This document shows, in pieces, positions 1 to 5,775 of a stretch of DNA of 6,013 bases; position 1 is the stretch's first letter, and the number at the start of each line of letters is the position of its first letter. Source of the DNA: a bacterium (lineage in GTDB: Bacteria > Bacteroidota > Bacteroidia > Cytophagales > Thermonemataceae); contig JANYGM010000441.1 in the NCBI GenBank assembly GCA_025362415.1, forward strand, positions 1 to 6,013, in the 5' to 3' direction. The position numbers and the translations under genes are program-made. The notes below the pieces were generated by a model. It had not been told where the DNA came from. It searched no databases and saw only the letters and a list, made by a program, of their open reading frames with translations.

Positions 1-1197
1 CAACGTATGATAGCTACCAATATGCCTGAAATTGATATTCTACAAACTCAAAAACAAATTTCTACAGATAGAACAGCTTGGCTCAAAGTCAGTAAAGTTC
101 CTTTCCACGACAACGAGGGCGTTATTTTAGGGATTATTGGAACGTACCAAGACATCACAGATGAGAAAAATAACGAGGAACTCATCAGAGAAAATAAAGA
201 CAGATTGCGTAAGCATATTGAGCAACTCACAATGCTTGGCGCACAAAATGTAACACTAGAAACATTACCAGTTTTTGCAGGGCAAATAACAGAGATTATT
301 TGTGAAAATTTGAATTTGGGGCGTGCTAGTATTTGGCATCTGATAGGTGATAGTCTTACAGATGGATATTTGCAATGTTTGGATATTTTTGATAGTAACA
401 TCAAGGAACATTTAAAACACGAGCATTTAGCAATACAAAAATTCCCTATTTTTATGGGAGAACTTCACGAAAAACCTGTTATACTTGCAGAATATGCACA
501 AGTTGATGCTCGTATAAAAGAACTTACTGTGCCGTATCTTGCAGAAGCAGGTATTACTTCTTTGCTTTGTTATCCAATTAAATTAGATAATAAACTCAAA
601 GGAATTATTATGTGCGAACATACTCGCACACCTCGTGAGTGGACACAAGACAACCAAAAATTTGCGCTTTCAATGCTAGATTTGATAACTGCAAAAGTAA
701 AAGAAGCTGAAAGTCACGAGATTATTAGTAGTTATACGGAGATTTCTACAAAAATAAAAGGAGAAGAACGTGAGGAAAAAGTAGCTATTCTTACTACTGC
801 AAACGTAGAAAATTCAACTAGTAATATTGCTGATAATATTGCTGATAATATTTCATTCCAAATAATGGAAAAATCAATAGACAGCATTATTTCTATTGAT
901 AAAAATGGTAACATTAACTATTTTAATAGCAAAGCACAAACAGTTTTAGAAGGTACTTTTAATAAGGATATTTTCAAAAATATGAATTGGTTTGACTTAT
1001 TTACGGCTTTCCCTGATGAATTAGAGAAACAAAAGATGATTTGGGAACAACTTTATATGGAACAAGAAGCCTTTGAAAAAGTAGCTTATTATGGGCAGGG
1101 AGATTTTAAATACCGTGCCAGAACATACTATGAGCCAATAAAAGACCAAAACAATATTTTTGCAGGGGTGATTATTTATATCAGAAAATCTGCATAA
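1..1197 (+). CDS. PAS-GAF-PAS sensory protein, 5' end outside window
   Basis: The reading frame is open to the left edge (codons for Q and R precede the first in-window Met at 7), so this is the C-terminal part of a longer protein. Counting from that Met, residues 1-57 are the end of a PAS fold with its PAC segment (the AWLKVSKVPF stretch, then GTYQDITDEK). Residues 53-80 are a charged, probably coiled-coil linker. Residues 85-235 are a GAF domain (SLLCYPIKLDNKLKGIIMCE, then PREWTQDNQKFA). Residues 284-395 form a second PAS domain (SIDSIISIDKNGNINYFNSKA). The protein stops right after this PAS, with no histidine kinase, GGDEF, cyclase or HTH output domain in view. From family knowledge it should sense a small molecule or redox signal in the cytoplasm; an output or further sensor domain could lie upstream of the window. 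Its ligand cannot be told. It is separated from the next gene by a strong terminator. Confidence 0.9.
   Translation, partial: QRMIATNMPEIDILQTQKQISTDRTAWLKVSKVPFHDNEGVILGIIGTYQDITDEKNNEELIRENKDRLRKHIEQLTMLGAQNVTLETLPVFAGQITEIICENLNLGRASIWHLIGDSLTDGYLQCLDIFDSNIKEHLKHEHLAIQKFPIFMGELHEKPVILAEYAQVDARIKELTVPYLAEAGITSLLCYPIKLDNKLKGIIMCEHTRTPREWTQDNQKFALSMLDLITAKVKEAESHEIISSYTEISTKIKGEEREEKVAILTTANVENSTSNIADNIADNISFQIMEKSIDSIISIDKNGNINYFNSKAQTVLEGTFNKDIFKNMNWFDLFTAFPDELEKQKMIWEQLYMEQEAFEKVAYYGQGDFKYRARTYYEPIKDQNNIFAGVIIYIRKSA
823..852 (+). repeat. In-frame 12-bp tandem repeat in sensor gene
   Basis: AATATTGCTGAT occurs twice in tandem (823-834 and 835-846), followed by a partial third copy AATATT. 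It encodes the repeated peptide NIADNIADNI in the linker between the GAF and the last PAS domain. Being a multiple of three it preserves the frame, so copy-number change would only alter linker length. Confidence 0.9.
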
Positions 1198-1202
1198 AGT
1201 TC

Positions 1203-1216
1203 AATTACGAATTACG
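1203..1216 (+). repeat. Tandem AATTACG heptamer after stop codon
   Basis: Two perfect tandem copies of AATTACG begin 6 nt after the stop codon of the sensor gene. The same CAATTACGAAT string recurs at 3740-3750, just after the stop of the receptor gene. Short tandem heptamers of this type occur between genes in Bacteroidota, to my knowledge; their function is unknown. Confidence 0.6.
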
Positions 1217-1226
1217 AGAAATACTC

Positions 1227-1270
1227 AAAAAGTGCCATAATGGAAGTTATGGCACTTTTTTATTGTTTTT
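1227..1270 (+). terminator. Intrinsic terminator of the sensor gene
   Basis: A perfect 14-bp stem (AAAAAGTGCCATAA at 1227-1240 with TTATGGCACTTTTT at 1247-1260) closes a 6-nt loop (TGGAAG). It is followed by T-rich sequence to 1270. It lies 29 nt after the stop of the sensor gene and well before the receptor promoter, so it should end transcription of the first gene. The A-tract on the left arm would also permit some termination in the reverse direction. Confidence 0.88.
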
Positions 1271-1276
1271 AATTTA

Positions 1277-1313
1277 TTTTAGACTTGCCTAAAAATAAAA
1301 TTGGACTTGTAAT
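1277..1313 (+). promoter_or_regulatory. Candidate DtxR/MntR-type operator with a second half-like site
   Basis: TTTTAGACTTGCCTAAAA (1277-1294) is an 18-bp imperfect palindrome with perfect 6-bp arms TTTTAG/CTAAAA. Its layout (TTAG, a G/C-containing centre, CTAA) resembles operators known for the DtxR/IdeR/MntR family of Fe- or Mn-sensing repressors. The core GACTTG recurs at 1304-1309, exactly 22 bp (about two helical turns) after the first copy at 1282-1287, in ATTGGACTTGTAAT. The second copy overlaps the -33 element of the proposed receptor promoter, and the palindrome lies just upstream. Occupancy would be expected to block RNA polymerase. The motif is seen; the regulator is an inference, since no regulator gene is in the window. 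Confidence 0.42.
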
Positions 1314-1331
1314 GTTTTTATATTACCTTTG
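1301..1331 (+). promoter_or_regulatory. Bacteroidota-type promoter for the receptor gene
   Basis: TTGG at 1301-1304 (-33-like) and TACCTTTG at 1324-1331 (matching the -7 consensus TAnnTTTG) are separated by 19 nt, within the usual range for the Bacteroidota primary sigma factor. Transcription would start near 1335-1340, leaving a leader of about 45 nt before the ATG at 1384. The leader is very A/T-rich and has no Shine-Dalgarno sequence, which is normal in this phylum. Confidence 0.65.
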
Positions 1332-1383
1332 CATAAATTAAAATATAATGCAACCTTAAATTATAAAATTAGTCCTCATAATA

Positions 1384-3738
1384 ATGAAAATATCTTTAAA
1401 ATTATTGTTTGTTATTTTATCAACAGTAATCATTCATAATAAAATATTTGCCCAAACCATTACAGGGAAAATTATTGACAAACAAAACCAAAAACCAATT
1501 CCGTATGCTACAATTAAAGTTTTTGGAACAAATACTGGCGTTTTGGCTGATGAATTTGGGACGTTTTTTATACAACTAAATCAAGTGAAATCAGATGAAA
1601 AATCCAATAATTTAGTAGAAAAAAACCTACCCAAACTCGTTATCAATGCTGTTGGCTTTCAGGAAAAAAACCTCCAAATAACTGCAAAAGATACACTCTC
1701 AACTAATGAAAATCCAATTTTAATAGAACTAAAAGAAGATGCTGATTTAGATGATGTGGTCGTTACAGGTACGCAAAAAGAGGTTTCTAGGCTAGAAAGC
1801 CCTGTTCCTGTAGAGGTTTATTCACCTACTTTTTTTAAGAAAAACCCTACACCAAGTATTTTTGACGCACTCCAAAATGTCAATGGCGTGCGCCCACAAC
1901 TAAATTGCAATGTTTGCAATACGGGTGACATTCATATAAATGGCTTAGAAGGACCTTATACTATGGTTTTGATAGATGGAATGCCTATTGTGAGTAGTTT
2001 ATCAACGGTTTATGGGTTGTCTGGTATTCCTAATAGTTTGGTGGAACGTGTGGAAATTGTCAAAGGACCTGCCTCCTCTTTGTATGGAAGTGAGGCGGTA
2101 GGGGGAATTATCAATATTATCACCAAAAAACCACAAAATGCGCCACTTTTTTCTGCGGATATTATGGCAACTTCTTGGAAAGAGTTAAGCGCAGATTTGG
2201 GGCTAAAACTCAATTTGAACAAAAAAGTAAGTCTTTTGACAGGTATCAATTATTTTAATTTTCAGAATATTGTAGATAAAAATAATGATAATTTTACAGA
2301 TATGACACTCCAGCATAGGGTTTCTTTTTTCCAAAAATACAACATTCAAAGGAAAGAAAACCGTATTTTTTCTATTGCAGGGCGGTATTTTTATGAAGAC
2401 CGTTGGGGTGGAGATACTAGATGGACAAAACAATTCAGGGGTGGAGATAGCATTTATGGAGAAAGTATTTATACCAACCGCTACGAACTTTTGGGTAACT
2501 ACCAACTGCCCACAAAAGAGAAAATAATGTTATCTTTTTCTTATAACTTACACGACCAAGATAGTCGTTATGGTAAAACTTCTTACATTGCCAAACAGCA
2601 TATTGGGTTTTCTCAATTTGTTTGGGATAAGACAGTTGGGCGAAATGATTTTTTGGTGGGTGCGGCTTTGCGTTATACCTATTATGATGACAACACGCCT
2701 GCAACAGCTTCAAACGACATTTTAAATTCAAAAAATCAGCCTCAACAAACGTGGTTGCCTGGGATATTTGTACAAAATGAACTAAAAATTTCTCCAAAAC
2801 ATAAGTTTTTAACAGGTTTTAGGTATGATTATAATTCTTATCACGGAAATATTTTTACGCCACGCCTTGCCTACAAATACAGTGTCAATAATAGAAATAT
2901 CCTTCGTTTGAACGCTGGAACAGGTTTTAGGGTAGTAAATCTTTTTACAGAAGACCACGCAGCACTTACAGGCGCAAGAGAAGTAGAAATAAAAAATAAG
3001 CTAAATCCTGAAAAATCTTACAACATCAATCTTAATTATATTAAGAAAATAAATTTAAAAAATGAAACCTATATTGGGCTTGATGCAAGTGCTTTTTATA
3101 CATTTTTTAATAATAGAATTATTGGGAATTATGACACTGACCCCAACAAAATCATTTATGATAATCTTTCTGGATATGCTGAAAGTAAAGGAGTTAGCTT
3201 AAATATGGATATAGAATTTGAAGGAAAACTGGACGGTCTGAAAATCATTGCAGGAGGTACGCTAATGGCAAATACTATCACTACAAATGGCAAGACTAAC
3301 AGACAAATTTTGACAGAAAATTTTACTGGAGTTTGGGCTATTTCTTACAAAATTCCTAAAATAAACCTTTCTATTGATTATACAGGCAATATTTATAGTC
3401 CTATGCGTTTGCCTACGTTGGGCGCACTTGACCCACGCAAGCAAAACTCCCCTTGGTGGAGTACGCAGAATATACAATTTTCTTACACGAAATTTACAAA
3501 TATTGAGCTTTATGGTGGCGTGAAAAACCTACTAAATTGGACACCATTTAAAGAAAATAATCCTTTTATTATTGCTGGTTCAAAAGACCCTTTTGATAAA
3601 AATGTGCAATTTGACGCAAATGGACAAGTAATAGCTACGCCAACAAATCCGTATGGAGTGAGTTTTGACCCAAATTACATTTATGCGCCAACGCAAGGAA
3701 TTAGAGGATTTTTGGGAATTAGAGTAAGTATAAAATAG
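1384..3738 (+). CDS. TonB-dependent outer-membrane receptor (likely metal/metallophore uptake)
   Basis: This complete 784-aa protein has a Sec signal peptide at residues 1-23 (hydrophobic core LLFVILSTVII, cleavage near IFA|QT). Next comes a carboxypeptidase-regulatory-like domain at about 25-117 (GKIIDKQNQKPIPYATIKV, GVLADEFGTF). A TonB-box-like segment DDVVVTGTQ lies at 123-131, the plug at about 135-250 (LIDGMPIV, VERVEIVKGPASSLYGSEAV, GGIINIITKK), and then a 22-strand-type beta barrel to the C-terminus (GFLGIRVSIK). It would sit in the outer membrane and import a ligand using energy from TonB-ExbBD. Its length fits siderophore, haem, cobalamin or metal receptors. It is too short for a typical SusC, and no SusD is adjacent. 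The plug carries an unusual CNVC motif (Cys175, Cys178) with His184 nearby. The ATG at 1384 is supported by the signal peptide and the promoter spacing. The substrate is not determined; the metal assignment rests on the operator and the overall family. Confidence 0.95.
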   Translation: MKISLKLLFVILSTVIIHNKIFAQTITGKIIDKQNQKPIPYATIKVFGTNTGVLADEFGTFFIQLNQVKSDEKSNNLVEKNLPKLVINAVGFQEKNLQITAKDTLSTNENPILIELKEDADLDDVVVTGTQKEVSRLESPVPVEVYSPTFFKKNPTPSIFDALQNVNGVRPQLNCNVCNTGDIHINGLEGPYTMVLIDGMPIVSSLSTVYGLSGIPNSLVERVEIVKGPASSLYGSEAVGGIINIITKKPQNAPLFSADIMATSWKELSADLGLKLNLNKKVSLLTGINYFNFQNIVDKNNDNFTDMTLQHRVSFFQKYNIQRKENRIFSIAGRYFYEDRWGGDTRWTKQFRGGDSIYGESIYTNRYELLGNYQLPTKEKIMLSFSYNLHDQDSRYGKTSYIAKQHIGFSQFVWDKTVGRNDFLVGAALRYTYYDDNTPATASNDILNSKNQPQQTWLPGIFVQNELKISPKHKFLTGFRYDYNSYHGNIFTPRLAYKYSVNNRNILRLNAGTGFRVVNLFTEDHAALTGAREVEIKNKLNPEKSYNINLNYIKKINLKNETYIGLDASAFYTFFNNRIIGNYDTDPNKIIYDNLSGYAESKGVSLNMDIEFEGKLDGLKIIAGGTLMANTITTNGKTNRQILTENFTGVWAISYKIPKINLSIDYTGNIYSPMRLPTLGALDPRKQNSPWWSTQNIQFSYTKFTNIELYGGVKNLLNWTPFKENNPFIIAGSKDPFDKNVQFDANGQVIATPTNPYGVSFDPNYIYAPTQGIRGFLGIRVSIK

Positions 3739-3739
3739 G

Positions 3740-3750
3740 CAATTACGAAT
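3740..3750 (+). repeat. Single copy of the CAATTACGAAT post-stop motif
   Basis: CAATTACGAAT starts 2 nt after the receptor stop codon. It is identical to 1202-1212, which follows the stop codon of the sensor gene. Here the heptamer is present once, with the start of a second copy (AAT). Confidence 0.5.
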
Positions 3751-3788
3751 GAAAACAAATATTGATAATTAAATCTTTGTTTTATACT

Positions 3789-3832
3789 CATACGTACCTT
3801 GTACTTTTTTCTACTCTTCTGGTACGTGTATG
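3789..3832. terminator. Weak inverted repeat in the convergent gap, possible two-way terminator
   Basis: CATACGTACC (3789-3798) can pair with GGTACGTGTATG (3821-3832), giving a 7-bp GC-containing stem plus 3 bp beyond a 2-nt bulge, with a 22-nt loop. It straddles the stop codon (3811-3813) of the leftward gene, between two convergent genes where a terminator is expected. There is no good U-tract directly after it in either direction, so the assignment is tentative. Confidence 0.3.
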
Positions 3833-4560
3833 TCCTGATAGTTTCCTTTTTTCTTTTTAAAGCTAAAAAGTAAAGATATTTGGAGAAAGTTTTTGCCTGT
3901 TTCATCATCTACAGAATAATCAAACTGATTTATCCAACCTATTTGGGTGGCAAATTTGTGAGAAAATTCGTAACCCACGCCCACAAAAAATCTATTTCTT
4001 TGAAAATAAGCAGGCTCATTGGTCATAAAAAGTTCGTTCCAAATGATACCATAAACTGTTTTAGGCATTATTTTGGGTGAATTGATAGGCAAGACTGCTT
4101 GCAAACGGTAGCGCACACGCAAACGGTAGCCTTTTGGCGTAAAACGGTTTTCTAGGCGGTAGCGGTTTTCTATTTTTAGTCGTCCTAACGTATTATGAAA
4201 GGAAACATAGGGGAAAAGTCTTATTTCATTATTAACTTTTGGGGTAACAAAATTCCCACCAGAACGGTAAGTTTGGTAAGTTCCTGCACCAAAACCAACA
4301 GAAATTTGGTCAGAAAGTTTGTAACTAACTACTGCTTTTGTTTCATAATAATGAAAATCATCATAAAATTTTAGACTACGTATTTGCGCTTCTGCCGACA
4401 AACTCCATTTTGAATTTATCTCAAAACGTGCATTAAGAATATTCCAAGAACCCAAATCATCATAATTTTGTCCAAAACAAGTGAAACAAGCAAAAGAATT
4501 TAGGTTTAAGACTAAAAAAAGAAAGAAAAAACGAGAAATATTAAAACAATAAAAAATCAC
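3811..4560 (-). CDS. DUF2490 family protein, probable outer-membrane beta-barrel
   Basis: The mature part begins with the pattern typical of DUF2490 (DLGSWNILNARFEINSKWSL, then the EAQIRSLKF strand) and ends with the conserved closing segment (FQRNRFFVGVGYEF, then QIGWINQFDY). Alternating short amphipathic strands rich in Tyr, Arg and Phe suggest a small outer-membrane barrel; the family has no established biochemical role. I chose the GTG at 4560 as the start. Translation from there begins directly with a signal peptide (IFYCFN, then RFFFLFLVLNL, cleavage near CFG|Q), giving 249 aa. The same frame stays open to an ATG at 4629 (272 aa), but those extra residues overlap the upstream gene by 23 nt and include NSPLAPEGGI, which is just the translated C/G hairpin repeat. 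It follows the phosphoesterase gene by 46 nt on the same strand, so co-transcription is likely. Confidence 0.82.
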   Translation of the reverse strand: MIFYCFNISRFFFLFLVLNLNSFACFTCFGQNYDDLGSWNILNARFEINSKWSLSAEAQIRSLKFYDDFHYYETKAVVSYKLSDQISVGFGAGTYQTYRSGGNFVTPKVNNEIRLFPYVSFHNTLGRLKIENRYRLENRFTPKGYRLRVRYRLQAVLPINSPKIMPKTVYGIIWNELFMTNEPAYFQRNRFFVGVGYEFSHKFATQIGWINQFDYSVDDETGKNFLQISLLFSFKKKKGNYQDIHVPEE

Positions 4561-4582
4561 ATTGTGCTTCAAATATTTTATT

Positions 4583-4603
4583 CCCCCTTCGGGGGCTAGG
4601 GGG
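4583..4603 (-). repeat. C/G-rich intergenic hairpin repeat
   Basis: On the + strand the order is CCCCC TTC GGGGG CTA GGGGG. The C run (4583-4587) can pair with the near G run (4591-4595) or the far one (4599-4603), giving alternative hairpins. It lies 3 nt beyond the phosphoesterase stop and 22 nt before the GTG I chose for the DUF2490 gene. Similar C5/G5 elements are dispersed between genes in many Bacteroidota, as far as I know. It stands out sharply from the surrounding A/T-rich DNA. It could reduce read-through or stabilise the upstream transcript, but no U-tract follows it. Confidence 0.7.
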
Positions 4604-4606
4604 CTA

Positions 4607-5554
4607 TTACATTTTGTCAATTTTCTCACAGATTTCTATAGAAGCGGTTTTAATCACTTCTTTTTTATTATTTTTATCAAAAACTACATCAATACGCCCC
4701 AAACGTAATCCTGCCCAACCAACTTGATTGATAAGCACTTCATCACCATTAGGAGATTTTACGGAAGTTGGCTCTTCCAAAAAAGTATGTGTATGTCCAC
4801 CCAAAATCAAATCAATACCATCAACTTTTGCGGCAAGCTGCATATCAGAAATACGGTCAATTTCATAAGAATAGCCTAAATGCGACAAACAAATGATAAA
4901 TTGACAATCCATAGACTTAAGTGTAGCCACCATTTGTTTAGCCACTGTTACAGGATTTTTATAAACTGTTTCAGCATAATTATGGTCAGGAACAATGCCA
5001 TTTAACTCAATTCCTACCCCAAAAATGCCAATTTTGATACCACCTTTATTGAAAACCTTATAATGTTGGAATTTATCTTTGAGAATAGTCTTAGAAAAAT
5101 CATAATTTGCATTCAAAATAGGGAATTTTGCAGCTGGTAAAGCACGTTGCAAGCCTTGTAAACCATTGTCAAAGTCGTGATTACCAAGCGTTCCTGCATC
5201 ATAACCCATCTCGCTCATCAAACGAAATTCTAACTCACCACCAAAATAATTAAAATAAGGCGTTCCTTGAAAAACATCACCACAATCCAACAAAAGCGTA
5301 TGTTCTTGTTCACTTCTAATTTTTTTCACAAGTGTAGCACGCCTAGCCATTCCTCCAAAACCAGATTCTTTGCGTCCATCTAGCGGAAATGGGTCTATAC
5401 GAGAGTGCATATCATTGGTATGCAAAATAGTTAGCTTGATAGGTTTATTTGAAATCTCGTTTGAGATATTATTAGCAAATAATTCTGTTGGAGCAAAACT
5501 AGCTACAGCAAGCCCTGTGAGGGTATTTTGGATAAATTTACGGCGTGAAAGCAT
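4607..5554 (-). CDS. Tat-exported 5'-nucleotidase-type metallophosphoesterase, catalytic domain only
   Basis: This is a 315-aa protein of the calcineurin-like phosphoesterase superfamily, UshA/5'-nucleotidase branch. It starts with a twin-arginine signal (MLSRRKFIQN, then a modestly hydrophobic stretch to about residue 27), so it is probably folded with its metals before export to the periplasm. All two-metal ligand motifs are present: TNDMH (Asp48, His50), GDVFQG (Asp93), GNHDFDNG (Asn125, His126), the SHLG His225 and GGHTHT (His254, His256). It should hydrolyse phosphate esters, likely nucleotides. Full-length family members carry a separate C-terminal 5'-nucleotidase substrate domain; here the protein stops after the catalytic domain at IDKM. 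In Bacteroidota that domain is often encoded by a neighbouring gene, but none is in this window. The start at 5554 is fixed by the Tat signal. The DUF2490 gene follows on the same strand. Confidence 0.93.
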   Translation of the reverse strand: MLSRRKFIQNTLTGLAVASFAPTELFANNISNEISNKPIKLTILHTNDMHSRIDPFPLDGRKESGFGGMARRATLVKKIRSEQEHTLLLDCGDVFQGTPYFNYFGGELEFRLMSEMGYDAGTLGNHDFDNGLQGLQRALPAAKFPILNANYDFSKTILKDKFQHYKVFNKGGIKIGIFGVGIELNGIVPDHNYAETVYKNPVTVAKQMVATLKSMDCQFIICLSHLGYSYEIDRISDMQLAAKVDGIDLILGGHTHTFLEEPTSVKSPNGDEVLINQVGWAGLRLGRIDVVFDKNNKKEVIKTASIEICEKIDKM

Positions 5555-5594
5555 CTTTTGATATATGATGTGTGATATATTGCAAACAAGATAG

Positions 5595-5626
5595 CAAACT
5601 TAACAAAAAAATAATACAAAAACAAT
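5595..5626 (-). promoter_or_regulatory. Candidate Bacteroidota promoter for the phosphoesterase gene
   Basis: Reading leftward, TAAGTTTG (5602 to 5595) matches the -7 consensus TAnnTTTG exactly. ATTG (5626 to 5623) supplies a -33-like element with a 20-nt spacer. Transcription would begin near 5590, giving a leader of about 35 nt before the ATG at 5554. The leader contains a repeated GATATAT pattern and no Shine-Dalgarno sequence. Confidence 0.5.
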
Positions 5627-5655
5627 AAGATTTTACAGAAGTTCCTTTCTTAATT

Positions 5656-5761
5656 TTGTATTTCTTACTTAGTAATACATTGCAAATAACTTCCTAGTTT
5701 TTTTCTTTTTAACACTAAGTTCATTAAGAAATATACACTAAGCAGGCACTAAGAAATACAA
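5656..5761. repeat. 12-bp inverted repeat enclosing a 106-bp intergenic segment
   Basis: TTGTATTTCTTA (5656-5667) and its exact reverse complement TAAGAAATACAA (5750-5761) face each other across 82 nt. The segment lies between the phosphoesterase promoter and the transposase remnant. It could be the ends of a small non-autonomous element, but no flanking target duplication is obvious. In DNA this A/T-rich, a 12-bp match can also arise by chance. Confidence 0.35.
5713..5753. repeat. Degenerate CACTAAG short-repeat array
   Basis: CACTAAG occurs at 5713-5719, 5736-5742 and 5747-5753, with a one-base variant CATTAAG at 5722-5728. The copies start 9, 14 and 11 nt apart; on the other strand they read CTTAGTG. 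Arrays of closely related units (CTTTGTG/CTTAGTG) are a recurring intergenic feature of Bacteroidota genomes in my experience, with no known role. The array abuts the broken end of the transposase remnant. Confidence 0.6.
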
Positions 5762-5775
5762 CATTAGGATTTTAT

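Noticed and set aside
2435..2797. A 120-codon open frame on the - strand within the receptor gene
   Set aside because: It lies wholly inside the well-supported receptor on the opposite strand, and its translation has no recognisable domain, signal or plausible start context. The same applies to the - strand frames at 48-404, 732-914, 2010-2249, 2203-2505 and 3262-3477.
1384..3738. Reading the receptor as a SusC-type glycan importer
   Set aside because: It has the carboxypeptidase-like N-terminal domain shared with SusC, but at 784 aa it is shorter than typical SusC proteins. No SusD gene follows, and the plug fits siderophore or metal receptors better.
3681..4080. Small open frames around the convergent gap (- strand 3681-3908, + strand 3880-4080)
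   Set aside because: Both overlap the receptor or DUF2490 genes on the wrong strand or frame and show no family features.
4490..4500. Lipoprotein signal in the DUF2490 protein (FAC within its leader)
   Set aside because: The residue at -3 before that Cys is Ser rather than Leu/Val/Ile, and a normal signal peptidase I site (CFG|Q) follows shortly after, so an outer-membrane barrel fits better.
5370..5561. A + strand open frame of 63 codons opposite the phosphoesterase start
   Set aside because: It is antisense to the conserved Tat signal and first metal motif of the phosphoesterase. Its product looks like an antisense shadow with no promoter in front.
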